NCBI GenBank assembly: GCA_029204225.1 | Contig: MU831845.1 | Coordinates: 1 to 64,000, forward strand | Length of the DNA: 64,000 bases | Direction: 5' to 3' | From: Diphasiastrum complanatum | Lineage: Eukaryota; Streptophyta; Lycopodiopsida; Lycopodiales; Lycopodiaceae | Part shown: piece by piece, positions 36,463 to 48,525 of the stretch | How positions within the stretch are numbered: position 1 is the first letter of the stretch | How the letters are laid out: each line of letters opens with the position of its first letter | The notes under the pieces: model-generated | Told to the model about the DNA's origin: nothing | Database searches by the model: none | The model's input: only the letters and a program-made list of their open reading frames with translations | Translations under genes and position numbers: made by a program

Positions 36463-37716
36463 TCATGTATTGGCGAAGAAAGAGAAAAGTAAGGTGTGCT
36501 TTGACAACCTCCCTAGGGGGTTTGTGAAGCCATAGAAAAAAGCATTGAGTTGATTATGTGCATAAGGTCCAGGAAAGAAAATACTCAGGTGGTTCATCAT
36601 ATACCAAATGGCATGGTCGAGACACCAATCTTCCTCGACCTCAACCATTGCAAGAATGTTGTCATTTCTTTTCACTGTAATCTGAAGTTGCTCTTGAGGG
36701 TTTATACCAAAATCTTAATCAAGTGGCTTCCAAACATTTTTGCATTTAATCCATCTTCTATAATAGAGCAGCAAAGTGAGCATTTGTTTTTTGATGTGAT
36801 ATCTAAATGTCATGGATGAGTAACATACTTTGCACTCAACTTGTTGATTTTGTTTTGTATCCCAACCATCATCCAACAACTCGGTGATTATTTCAGCACT
36901 CAAGTCCTTACAAATAAATATTGTTTTCGTTCTCCAAACATTGCATTTGGAAAAAAAATCAACAAAAATAGTAAAAGGTAGATACCAACGTAATCTATTA
37001 TTCTTTGATCTAGTGTTACATTTTAATATACTCTGAATATCAATATATAGCCTAGATCAAAAGCTTTCTGAAATTGCTGCATCAAGAGAAATCCATTTCT
37101 CACACGAAAAATCTGGTAGCGGATATGGCTCTAATCTACCAACTAAGCCATTTTTATCAGGAAAATAGGTGTGATCATAAAGAAAAATCTCCTGAATGTG
37201 ATTTTGGAGAACAACCTTTATATTGTAAAATACCGATATCTGAATGTATGACATCGATTATTCTTGCAATCGATTGAACTGTTTGTCATTCAACGAAATT
37301 TGATGGATACAAATATGCAAAACCAACAAAAACATCTCAAGAAAAATATAATTTAAAGAAAATGCTAACTCTAAAGAAATTAAATTTGAAAACTTGTAAT
37401 TGCATTTTCTTCTATCATTTGGATTAAAATCATGAATGTTGAGCTCATTGTGAAGATAAGCATGCTGAACTAAAACTTCCGTGATAGATTGACCGATAGG
37501 TGATACTTTAAAATCCATTATCCTGCCTTTCCAAGAGCTTCTATATATGTTATCCGATCTTTTTCTTTTTTGGAATGAGCCTTTTCCAGAGGGGTGCATC
37601 AAGATCCATTGATATTTTTGATATATTCTTGGTATCCATTGATCTTCTACATTTTTTTCATTGCAAATATTGATTGCATCAATGGTTCCTCTTGGTCTCC
37701 GATTATGTGTAGCCAT
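36463..37716 (-). CDS. Unrecognised minus-strand gene, probably spliced, possibly decayed
   Basis: The best open part starts with an ATG at 37716 and stays open to 37258. Its first roughly 115 residues are hydrophilic and basic (HPSGKGSFQKRKRSDNIYRS, a possible nuclear signal; then MDFKVSPIGQSITEVLVQHAYLH). The following hydrophobic stretch looks like translated intron. Further minus frames at 37254-37057 (PYPLPDFSCEKWISLDAAISE), 36903-36715 and 36675-36463 may be later exons. No family is recognised. The richness in Asn, Asp and Lys and the A/T-rich spacers resemble the unrecognised gene at 54280-55395, but no shared motif was found. Confidence 0.35.
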
Positions 37717-38152
37717 TACTCAAAAATATGAGTACGCAAGCTGAGAACGGAGAGAATGTAGAGATTGTGAGGGAAAGAATGACAATCCAAAATAAGAGAT
37801 AGAATGAAGAATATGAGAGGTATACCTATGAATGACAAGAAGTGCCTAAACTACAAGGATTAGCTAACCATAGTTTATGACTATTGACGTCAAATCAACC
37901 TCGAGTGTACAATGACGGACAACATAAGAATATTCGGGCAGTAACTGTGGTATAAATCACATTTGTTTGTTCTGCCCGACGGGATATTTGAAAATCATGG
38001 AAATTTGACCGGAAAAGTTAAATACAATTTCCATCTGTCAACTACTATTATACTTTGTCACAGATGGACACCATTCATTGGGAGACATAAGCGTTGAAAT
38101 TGTGCGAACATCTTGAGAAAGGGCCCATTTTGAGTTCTAATATCCCCTAATG
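37717..38152. other. Spacer without recognised feature
   Basis: Contains the presumed 5' side of the minus-strand gene and an abrupt junction to copia sequence at about 38153. No TATA box or repeat stands out. Confidence 0.35.
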
Positions 38153-40022
38153 AAGGGCAAGGGAAGTTGTTCAAACTAGATGCTTGTGTTATTGCTAACC
38201 AAGTTGGATGTGTTGCAAGGGAGCAAATACCCATTCAAGGCATTTGGCATAAAAGTATGGGACACCTCAACTTCAAGTCATTGGAGGTAATGGCTAGAAA
38301 GAAGGTTGCGATAGGTCTCAAACATGTTTGTGAGTCTTGTGCTTTGTCTAAGTCACATAGACTACCTTATACTAGATCTAGATCTAGATCTACAAAGCCT
38401 TTTCAACTCGTGCATTCGGATATTCATGGATTTACTACAATTAGCAATAGTGGAGCTAAGTTGTATGTAACATTCATTGATGATTTTAGTAGATTTTGTT
38501 GGATGTATCTACTAAAGAGCAAGGATGAAGTGTATGATGTCTTTGTTAAGTTCAATAATGCAAGGGAGAACCAATTTTCCACAAGGATCAAGTGCTTAAG
38601 GAGTGACAATGGTGGTGAGTACATATCTACCAAGTTCAAGGCCTTTTGTGATGAGCATGGATTCAAGAGAGAGTATACAATATCAAGGACCCCACATCAA
38701 AATGGAGTGGCTGAAATAAAGAATAGGAATTTATGTGAAAGTGCTAAAGCATGAGGTTAAGTGCTAATCTTGACAAACCATTTTGGGATCAAGCTTTGTT
38801 GTGTGCCAATTTCTTGTGCAATAGCTGGCCAAGTGCTATTTTGGATGGAAGGACACCTTCTGAGATGCTATTCAAGAGGAGGCCGAGTGTCACCTTTCTA
38901 AGAACCTTTGGATGCACATGCTATTTCAACATTATTACAAGACCAAGGAGAATCCATCTTCAAGAAGAGGTATTTTTGTTGGATATAGTGAAGTGAGTAA
39001 AGCCTACAAGGTTTACATTCCTTCTACTAATCAAGTGATTTTTGGTAGAAATGTCATCTTTGATGAGGGGAACATTCCAAAAGTGTCTTCAAGCATGATT
39101 GATAAAGGTGTGGATGGATCTAACATTCTTGATGTTGATGAAAATGATCCTACTTTGGATGGCGATGATGATGGACCTTCATCAAGTTCAAAGCCAAGGA
39201 GAACATCAAGAGAAAGACAAGTACCTTCAAGGCTCACTATGATCAAAAGGGTAAGCAAGTAGTTTCTGGAAATTATGTTGCTTTCCTAACCTCTTTGGAT
39301 GAACCTACGAGTGTATATCAAGCAAGGAAAGAAGAGGAATGGATCCAAGCAATTGATCTTGAGTATCAAGCTCTTATGAAGAATGGAACATGGAGATTGG
39401 TGGAGTTGCCTAAGGACAAGAAAGCTATTGGATGCAAATGGATCTTCAAGGTGAAGACAAACCAAGATGGATCTATCAACAAGTACAAGGCAAGGTTAGT
39501 GGCAAAAGGATATGCTCAACAACAAGGAATTGACTATGATGAGACCTTTGCACCCGTGACAAAGATGGTAAGCATTCAAGTCATCATTTCACTTGCTACA
39601 CTTTATGGATGGGATCTATGGAAAATGGACATTTCAAATGCATTCTTGAATGATGATATTGAGGAGGAAGTGTACATGGAGTAGCTCGAGAGCTAAATTT
39701 CATCAAAGCCAAATCATGTGTGTCTACTACAACATAGTTTGTATGGCCTTAAGCAAGCACCTAGGAGTTGGTATGCTATGCTTAACACTTTTTTACTCTC
39801 TCAAGGCTAATCATTCACTTTATTATAGGTTTGCTAGAAATGATGTTACCATCTTGCTAATCTATGTGGATGATATCATCTTGAGTGGTGGAGACAATCA
39901 AGATGTGGAGGATATCAAGAGTGCTCTTAAGAAGGATTTTGAGGTGCATGATATTGGTAATTTGCATTACATTTTGGGAATAGAAGTCATTAGGTCTTCT
40001 CTATCGACTTTCATTAGGGAAT
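38153..40022 (+). pseudogene. Copia family 3 fragment, integrase to reverse transcriptase
   Basis: Same family as 49698-53550. It begins at the end of the protease region (LFKLDACVIANQ) and includes GAG-pre-integrase (IWHKSMGHLNFKSLEVM) and integrase (VHSDIH, FIDDFSRF, QNGVAEIKN, with R changed to I). Linker (38912-39262) and RT follow (YKARLVAKGYAQQQG; LIYVDDIILSGG near 39860). Shifts or stops occur near 38752, 38960, 39258 and 39683. It stops at TFIRE near 40022, where gypsy LTR sequence starts, so RNase H is missing. Neither LTR is attached. Confidence 0.87.
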
Positions 40023-40579
40023 AGAGGCAAGGAACAACACAAGAAATCTCCCCCCCTTTTGGGCATCCTCTCCCTCTCTTATAGATGGCAAATGACTCAC
40101 TCCAAAGCATTGTGAAATGTCCACACAAGTCAATGAGAAGAGAGGAGGCAAAGGAAAGGCCAAGAGCCTCACAAATTAGTGGAATGTCAAAAGGCACCTT
40201 CCATAACTTATGTTTCTTGGTTATAACTTCTTGGTTTCTTTAGGGACATCAAGGGACCGTAGTAGGTGCACCCTCCTACTAACTCCCCATGACCCTTATG
40301 TGATGGCTAACTTTGGACCAAGGCCAATTATGTGATCATGGCTCAAGGTTGAGGCCCAAGGCTTAGGAAAATGACCAATAAGGTCCTCCTAACACCTTAC
40401 TAGATTCCATACCTCCATCCAAGACATAGACACCCTCATGCTCTTATCCAAGGACACAATTACCTTAATCCAATGGCACCTACCCTTATCCAAGGGTGAC
40501 TCGCCATTTAGCCCCCTTAGAGTCTAAATGGGCACATAGGAGTTACTAAAGTACTGCTAGTTACATAGGTATGTAACAA
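40023..40579 (-). repeat. Gypsy LTR fragment, minus strand
   Basis: On the minus strand it starts TGTTACATACCTATGTAACTAG at 40579, like the LTR at 10350, and follows it through the CCTTGGATAAGG units to the GGGGGGAGATTTCTTGTG part near 40040. The last third of the LTR is absent. Copia sequence lies on both sides. Confidence 0.75.
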
Positions 40580-41101
40580 AAGTGGTCATTGGAAGAGATG
40601 TCAATTTTTATGAGGAAAACTTTCCAAAAGTTTCTTCAAGTGCTGGTGTGGATGTTGAATCTAACATTCTTGCGTGGCATGTGTATTGTAAGTCCACATG
40701 TGAATAATTGTTAATAAACTTCTACCATGGCATGTGTGTTATAACACCATGAGTAGAAGCTTTCCTTTGCTTAATAAGTTCTAAACTTTTAAACTTAGGA
40801 AACTTAAGTTAGAAAACTTGAGAAATAAAAGATTCTAAGTTTAACTTGAGTTCTAAGTTTAGGGACTCAAGTTTCTAAGTTAGAAGTTGTGAGACTTAGA
40901 ATAGCAAGTAGAAGAATAATCCCATAAGTTAGTGGAAACTTATTGAAGGCCCTCTTGCTATAAACAGAGAGGCATTTTCCTTGTAAACAACACATTGAGA
41001 TTATGCTACATGCTTATCACATTACAAAAGTAAGGTATGCTAGATCTAATCATATTGATTTACTGTAGTTTGATGCATTTACATGATTGTAGCTTTTAAC
41101 A
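40580..41101 (+). pseudogene. Small copia linker fragment, then unrecognised DNA
   Basis: 40580-40672 reads like the integrase-RT linker of copia family 3 (VVIGRDVNFYEENFPKVSSS). It is a different copy from 38153-40022, because that linker is already present there. From 40673 to 41101 no gene is seen. A TATAAACAGAG box near 40960 and repeated TTCTAAGTTT/AAACTTAG words could belong to an old LTR or to the promoter of the gene starting at 41102. Confidence 0.55.
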
Positions 41102-41408
41102 ATGGCGATGTTCCATTTGCATGTTGCTCTTCTGATGGAATGCACTCCAATTATCAAGAAAAATGCGAAAGTTGTAGAGAATGTTGCTGCAATAGTTAGA
41201 GAATTGAAAATAAATAATCATATGAATATAGATTTGTGGGTGGATGGATCAATTTATCCTAATGATCCACCTACCAATTTGTGTCTAGATTTTAAATCTG
41301 TAACTCATCTTCTCAGATATGTATGTGAAGGAAATAGCGGATTACTTGGATATTGTCAAAGGTTGCGTGATATTGGAATGCATAGCATATCTTGTCTTAA
41401 TCAACAAT
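41102..41408 (+). pseudogene. Unrecognised gene, 5' part, split by retroelement insertion
   Basis: Open from ATG 41102 to the insertion point. It contains DLWVDGSIYPNDPP, SVTHLLRYVCEGNSGLLGYC and SISCLNQQ. The target repeat ACAAT (41404-41408) is duplicated at 54275-54279, and the frame continues at 54280 with Gln-rich heptads. No known family is recognised. The insertion separates this part from the rest by 12.9 kb, so the gene is broken. A TATA-like box lies near 40960. Confidence 0.45.
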
Positions 41409-42064
41409 TGTGAAAATTGTCAACATTTCCTAGCTAGTTTGAGGCCTAAATTGGCTAAAATTGTAAATAGTTTTGGTTCTGGAGTTTCACACGTGTGAAC
41501 CAGGCCACAATGTTTTTATTTACTGTATTTTTTCAGTATGATGAAGTGTCAAACTTCATACCCTTCAAAATGAGACCATTTTGATGTATTTTGGTCATAT
41601 AAGCCATTTTTAGCTATTTTTCCTATATAGGGAATATCTAGGGTCAAGTACCTTCTAGAGAGAGGAGAGAGAGTCATCTTCCTCATCCATAAATAGTAGG
41701 GAAGTCGTGGAAAACAGGTTGGAGAAACCTTTTGTATGCTTCATTGAGATCAATAGATCATTGTCATTGTTTCTTCCTCCATTGAGAGCATTGTTGTGTG
41801 TATTGTCTTCAAGCTATTGTGTATGATCTTAGGTGCTTTCCAAAAGTGATAGGCTGATGTATTATGGACTGTATAATGCTATTTTGGGCCGCACTTGATG
41901 TTTATGGAAGTTTCCATTTGTGATAAATGCTTTTTGATCAAGTTCTTTGCATTCTAGGTAGCATAGAATGTGTTGCCAATTCCTAGCTTATGTAGTTTGG
42001 AGTGCAAGCATTCAAGCCAATGATCTTGGAGTTTAGATCCACTTAGGATCTGTATTTTTTCACA
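41409..42064 (+). repeat. LTR A of composite element
   Basis: 656 bp, TGTGAAAATTGTC...TTTTTTCACA, with CACACGTGTG near 41488 and a CCTATATAGGG box near 41625, probably the core promoter. It is followed by a primer site at 42065. Confidence 0.95.
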
Positions 42065-43084
42065 TGGTATCAGAGCTGGTTGCCACTTGATTCGACTGCC
42101 CCTTGCTGTTGTTCTTGCTTGCAGTATCCGACAGTCTTGAATTTCGTGGTTGCTTCGCTTGCAGTATTTGCAGAACAACTTCTTTTTTGTTTGCGGATTC
42201 GACAGTTCTTTGTGCTAAGCTAGTTTATGGTCTGGCTTTGATTGCTTCGGGCCTTTCTTCTTCTTCTACTTAGTCGTGCTCTTGTTGGCGTATAGGGCGT
42301 GAAAATCAGCTGAGAAACTTGAGGCTTTGTTCCTCTGCGTGTCTTCTTGCAACAACATAGTAATGACTCTCCAAAGAGTCAGTTCTAGATGAGTCGTGTT
42401 GAGCAATCGTTGTCAAGTCTGTTAGCGCAGTTGCATGGGGTGAGTGTGAAGATGCCGCGACGCCAGCCTTTGCTGAAATGAATGTTGGTGAATATGCAAA
42501 AAATGCGACACTCTGACGAAATGCCTTAGGATTTGATTTACAGGGTGGCTTCGCTTTTCCTAGGGCACCTTCGGCATTTTGTCAGGCAGTGTCGTCTTTT
42601 TTTGCCTGTCACAAATCATGTGTAAAAAACACAGTGTCGCGGTTTTCACCTTTCTTTTGCCTGTGAGAATTTACTTGTATTTATGTTGTGCGACAATGTG
42701 AGTAAACATGCAGCATGAATGGAGGCAGATTAAAATGGGATTTAGGAGAGTAGAGGAGATAAATCCAACATCCAAGGCTTTAACAAAAGAATAATACTAC
42801 CCACATGGCTTAAGTCCTGTGATATGGATCTAAAACTTATTTTGTGGACTGTAGGCAAGAGGGAAGGAAGAGCAAGGAGACAAACTATGAAAAAGCTTGG
42901 AAGTCGTTCTTCCTAAGTGCAAATCCATAGCTTGGCACTAAAAACCTGGATAGCAAATCTAGCATTTCTATGGCAAGAGAGGATGCTACTTATGTCTAGA
43001 AATCTAGGCATCAAGCATACATAGTAGAGAAACAAGCATCAACACATAAAATGGAAACACTCGCCTCACAATTCTCTCTCTTTT
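42065..43084 (+). other. Primer site and non-coding leader after LTR A
   Basis: TGGTATCAGAGCTGGTTG at 42065 is identical to the site after LTR B, but the sequence then differs completely from the leader at 48544 onward. There is no gag. CAGTGTCG words at 42585-42650 recall 740-850. It looks like the leader of a non-autonomous relative that shares LTRs with the coding element. Confidence 0.6.
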
Positions 43085-45037
43085 CCTCTCTCAAAGTGTA
43101 AAATACCTATGTAAACCAAATGAGGGGAGATTTTCTTGGTTGTTACTTGCTTCTTTTCCCTAATGGAAGGCTAGTGTGTAGAGAGCATAGATTTGGCTTG
43201 CTTGTTCTTGAGAGGATCACCATCTTTGGCATAGGACTTAGATGGGAGTAGGATCTTGAGCATGCTAGTGATTCTGATGGTTGTGATTGTGGTTTAGCAA
43301 GGGAGTGCTAGATAGTCTTGCTTGTGCATAGATCTAGAAGGGTGGTAAATTCTTGAGGCCATTTGATTGTCTACTTTTGGAAGGATCTTAGGAGCATTGG
43401 AGGAGAGGCACAAATGATTGGAGGGCTTTTGGAGGCATCGGTGGACATCAACTCAAAGGCTTGGTCGACAGCTCTTCCTTGTTGTAGAAAGTGGTATCTG
43501 AGCCTCTTAAGACCAAATTGGGAATGGTAACTCTAAAGCTCTTTCTTTTGTTGCATAAAAATCTACCATCAAATTGTTTTGCTAGTGTGGTTGATTAATA
43601 TTTGTTTTCTTAGTTCAATATTTTATGGACCTAATGACTTAATTTGCATTAAGGGTAAAATTGGAGGACATGTTGTTAATGTACTTTTTGACACGAGATC
43701 CACTCATAATTTTATAAATGCAAATTTGGTATAGATGCTAAACCTTCCTATCAAAAAAAGTGAGAAGAAATACTGTGTGACAATGGCGTCTGGATGTAAT
43801 TCCAAACCCATGGATTATGTGGTTCCTAATGTACCATTGCACATATAGGACTATGTTGAAAAACTAGAATTCCATGTCATTAATTTGGCAAATGTGGATG
43901 TTGTTCTTGGGCAACAGTGGCATTATGATAAGAATAAATCTTTGAAAATTGATTTTGTTGAAAAGTCTTTAACTTTTATGCATGATTGTCTTTTAATAAA
44001 GATTAGTGCTAGTTTAAGTTGATGCTACTGGTATTAAATTTTACTCTAAGCTTGAGCCTAATTCTTCAATAAAGAACACAGAGTATAAATTTTATTATGT
44101 TTTCATAAAAACTTAATTTTTTGCAATGATGAGATTCTTAAACATAATGCCATGAATGTACCCAGTGAGAACACTCCTGAATTTGAAGCCTATAGTGGAC
44201 TTAGGCAAGAATTCAATGATGTTTTTCTAGACCTTTCTATAGGTTTACCACCTGAAAGGTCTATAGATCACAAGATTGACCTCATACATGGTTCAATTTT
44301 GATTGCACAACACTCTTATAGGATGAATGCATCGGAAGAGACTGAGGTACAAAGGCAATTAAGTGAGTATCTAGAGAAAGGGTGGGTTAAACCTAGTAAG
44401 TCTCCTTGGGCATATCACTAGTGGTTCTGGTCGCCAAGAAGGATGGGACTATAAGGTTTTGCATGGACTATAAAAAGTTGAACAAATTTACATTTAAAAA
44501 TAGGTATCCACTATAATGAATGGATAACCTGATAAATTATCTTGGTGGTGCAAGGTACTTTACCAAGATAGATCTAAGATCAGGGTATCATCAAATTCAC
44601 ATTAAGGTAGAGGATATACATAAGACAGGTTTTCGAACTCGGTTTGGACACTACAAGTTTTTGGTGCTTCCATTTGGTTTGACCAATGCACCAGTGACTT
44701 TCCAACAAATGTTGAACGATTTGTTCAGGCCATATTGGGAAGATTCTTAATAGTTTTCTTGGATGATATCCTGCTCTTTAGTAAGACTTCGGCGAAACAT
44801 AAAACGCATCTTAAGATTGTCGTGGACATCTTAAGAAAAGAAAAGCTCTTTGCCAAAGAGTCTAGGTGTGATTTTTTTGCTAAAGGGTTATCATACTTGG
44901 GGCATAAGATTTTCGAACGTGGTATAGAAATAGAGGCCGATCGTATTCGAAGGATTATTGAATCGCCAATTCTTACTACGGTTTGGGAAATCAAGTCATT
45001 CTTGGGTTTTGTGCAATTTTTTCGTCAACATATATGT
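43085..45037 (+). pseudogene. Gypsy fragment: LTR end, primer site, protease and reverse transcriptase
   Basis: 43085-43489 resembles the 3' part of the gypsy LTR at 10941-11429, followed by TGGTATCTGAGCCTC, a primer-site variant. Gag is absent. A retropepsin reads LFDTRSTHNFI near 43690 (DTG changed to DTR). RT blocks: 44152-44421 (DVFLDLSIGLPPERSIDHKI), 44520-44750 ([28 protein letters not shown]), and 44735-45040 with IVFLDDILLFS and SFLGFVQFFRQHI. Stops near 44420, 44515 and 44749. RNase H and integrase are missing beyond 45037. It probably inserted in, or was carried by, the A-B part of the composite element. Confidence 0.83.
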
Positions 45038-47870
45038 TAGAAATCAGTTTGATCTGATTCATTTTATGTAAGCTCTAAATGTGATATCGTAATTAGTGTA
45101 CAATTAATTAAATTTGTTGTATTCAGTAGTGTTCGGGACTTGACCCGCCATCCACATATCAGTCTAAACACTCGTCCTGTAGCCAGCTACTTGGGTTAGC
45201 CTGTTGAAATGTCACGTCTAACTTGTAGATCAAACTTGATAATCTTATGGTTGATGTTCACATTCTAATTTCACACGTGTGGAACTTGTTCACACGTGTG
45301 AGTGGAAGCAAAAGATTACTTGTATATAGTTGAATTTAATTTAGATCAATCTACACAAGTGTGAACTAGTTTTTTGACTAGAATCTATGAAACTGCCATT
45401 TGGCACTATTTCGTTGTATAGTAGCTAGCACTTCCATGTGAATGAGTAAATGCTCCCACATGCTAAGATGCTATTCACATGTGTGAAGGTAGCTGTACCT
45501 TATGTTGACAGATCCCCTGCTCCAGAGGACCTGTTGTTTACTTCGATTCTTTCTGGCCACTTTTTCAGAACCGTTTCTGCCTGTTATCAGGCTTCATGGC
45601 ATTCGTTAGATAGTTTCCTGATTTTACGATGCCAAACCAGGCAGAAGGAAACATGTAGACGTTGCAGAATAGATTTTATGTCCTGCATGTCAGAGGACTA
45701 CTCATGACGTCACTCTTGAACGCACTTACATTCTACATAGGATGCAAGCCTAGAACGCCCATTCATAGATCAGCATGTAAACCAATGAACGTTCAGTAGT
45801 TTCTACTGCTACTTACTCTAAAAGCGATTGAAATTAGATCCTACACTACACTGAACTGAGCTACATCAAGAACTGGATTGTACAGAGATATGCAAGAATC
45901 ACACCACAAATCCAGCCTATTTAATTTACTTGAATGCTAGCTCCTACATTAATTCACAAGAAAACATGAAATCTAATCCACAACTAGGAAAGCAAGAAAA
46001 CTAATCCACTCTAAATCCACAACCACACACAAAAGGATGGAAGGGCCAGATCATAAATGCATCACTCAAGAAACAAGCATGACCAAGGAGATCAATGGTT
46101 GCACCAAACTCGTGAAGGCTCTTCTCATTTCAGCATGGAATTGATACAAATCACAAAAAGCTCCTCTACACAAAGAGGGAGTCTCTTAAATAAGCAAGAG
46201 AGCTACTTAGGTGGCATCCTAGTGGAATTTCCACATTTCACAAATTACAAGTGGAATATTGCTCTCCACCAGAGGTCACCATCAAAAGGTGGCTCACTCT
46301 ACTTTCTTTAAGAGGGGTCTACTTGCCTTTATTACATTTGCCTAGAAATACTAGTTCCTACATGGTCATTCCATCTTCCGGGATTCACCACGAGGCTTAC
46401 ACAGTTCTTACTTGTCATTACTAACTAGTATTCCTCGGCTCTCATACTCGGCTCTCAGTCTTCATTAGTCTCGTCTTCTCAGAGACCTCCTCGGTCTAAG
46501 GTGAGAGGCGCTCTTGAGTTGTTCTGTCCGAGTATCTTGGGGATTCGACATAATCAACCAACATCATCCCACCCCTAATGTGTTGCAGGACCCACTGCAA
46601 CTCATATTGGACGATGTCGCTCCGCTTTCGCATTGGCATCTTCGATCGGCACTTGGAAAAGCGTAGATCCTCGTTCGCTTACATAAAACCACGTGCTTAT
46701 TGTCGCTAGTCTTTATCAACACTGTTTCTGCAAATTGCCGCAGTTTAACCAGAATGTCTTATTGCTATAAGTGGTTGACATTCTCAAAATTGGAGAGCTT
46801 TCCATGTGTCTCTTCGTTTGTCACTTGTATCTGCCATTGACGGTTTCATCTTTGGTTTCTTGGCAGATTCTAACTCATGGGAGGTCTGTATCCTCCATTT
46901 TCTTCTGGGTGTCTCCGTGGTTCTTCCCTCAGTTGAAGTTCCAGTCTCAAGGAAAACCTTTGATCTGCAGGTTGCAAAAACTTTGGTTATCAGTCTCAAG
47001 GAGTTGGATTCATCAAAAATTGGTGGTAGGAACAGATTTGGATGGACAGTTCAATAACGGTAAGGAAACGTGATGAAGGCTTGGTGAAAAGATGAAGGAA
47101 CTGATAGTTCTACAGTTGCAGCCTTGGACCCTTGCAATGTCAAGCTTTGACCACCACTTGCTAGGTGAGGAGCTCACTTTATTTGCAGGTTCACGTTGTC
47201 TTCATCTTTCTTTTTTCTGTAGCTTTTTCTTTTGATTCGTTACTTTTGGATCTCTTTGGGCTTCATAAGAGGGGATTCAACTATCATTGCTCCAGAGAGT
47301 TTCTTTTAATCAAGGTTGATTAGACTCATCTGTTGCTTAAGTTTTGTCCTTTCCTCCTCAGCTTCTTGGATTTTTCTCTTTATTTGTTCTCCCTTTCTGA
47401 AGGATCTTCGTCGTGACTGGGGTACTTCTTCTGATTGAGTCTCTTTAACCCCCCCCCCAAAAAAAAAAATATGTTGGTGGGGATGTTGTTACTGGTAACT
47501 GGTCATGTTCAAGGTTGGATCTGTGTGTGGAACACATAGTTGAAACTCGTTGAATATGTGACGGTACTAAATATTGAGCAAATTTTAACTAAATTTGTTT
47601 CGATCTTGCTATAGTTGACTCGAAGATGAATATGGCAAGGAGATGCAGGAATCAACTCTAATGTGACATGGATTTCGCATATTTCTCAAGAATCCTAAAT
47701 TTTTGTGCAAGGGAATCTGAAGATGGTGAGATGAATGAAAATGTGTTCTGGAGATGCTCTACAAAAGACTCTCGTGCAGTAGCTATTCCTCATGCAAAAA
47801 TCAATCACACAAAATAGGTGAAGAGAAACAAGGAAATAAACAAATGTGGCAGAGAGTGAGAACTGTATAG
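45038..47870. other. Non-coding retroelement-like DNA between gypsy fragment and LTR B
   Basis: No gene is supported; open frames at 45450-45707, 46057-46311 and 46771-47073 lack motifs. TTTCACACGTGTGG and TTCACACGTGTGAG (45270-45302), with relatives near 45353 and 45476, resemble the G-box palindromes of the copia LTRs, so 45038-45500 may be part of another LTR. A C9A11-like homopolymer junction lies at about 47451-47470. The rest could be the internal region of the non-autonomous element begun at LTR A. Confidence 0.4.
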
Positions 47871-48525
47871 TGTGAAAATTGTCAACATTTCCTAGCTAGT
47901 TTGAGGCCTAAATTGGCTAAAATTGTAAATAGTTTTGGTTCTGGAGTTTCACACGTGTGAACCAGGCCACAATGTTTTTATTTACTGTATTTTTTCAGTA
48001 TGATGAAGTGTCAAACTTCATACCCTTCAAAATGAGACCATTTTGATGTATTTTGGTCATATAAGCCATTTTTAGCTATTTTTCCTATATAGGGAATATC
48101 TAGGGTCAAGTACCTTCTAGAGAGAGGAGAGAGAGTCATCTTCCTCATCCATAAATAGTAGGGAAGTCGTGGAGAACAGGTTGGAGAAACCTTTTGTATG
48201 CTTCATTGAGATCAATAGATCATTGTCATTGTTTCTTCCTCCATTGAGAGCATTGTTGTGTGTATTGTCTTCAAGCTATTGTGTATGATCTTAGGTGCTT
48301 TCCAAAAGTGGTAGGCTGATGTATTATGGACTGTATAATGCTATTTTGGGCCGCACTTGATGTTTATGGAAGTTTCCATTTGTGATAAATGCTTTTTGAT
48401 CAAGTTCTTTGCATTCTAGGTAGCATAGAATGTGTTGCCAATTCCTAGCTTATGTAGTTTGGAGTGCAAGCATTCAAGCCAATGATCTTGGAGTTTAGAT
48501 CCACTTAGGATCTGTATTTTTCACA
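47871..48525 (+). repeat. LTR B, 5' LTR of coding copia element
   Basis: 655 bp, same family as LTR A and LTR C, with two bases private to B. Preceded by TATAG, followed by the primer site at 48526. Confidence 0.95.

Noticed and set aside
45036..45500. A further complete LTR starting TGTTAGAAATCAG
   Set aside because: G-box palindromes suggest LTR origin, but no partner copy, primer site or target repeat was found, so boundaries cannot be defended.
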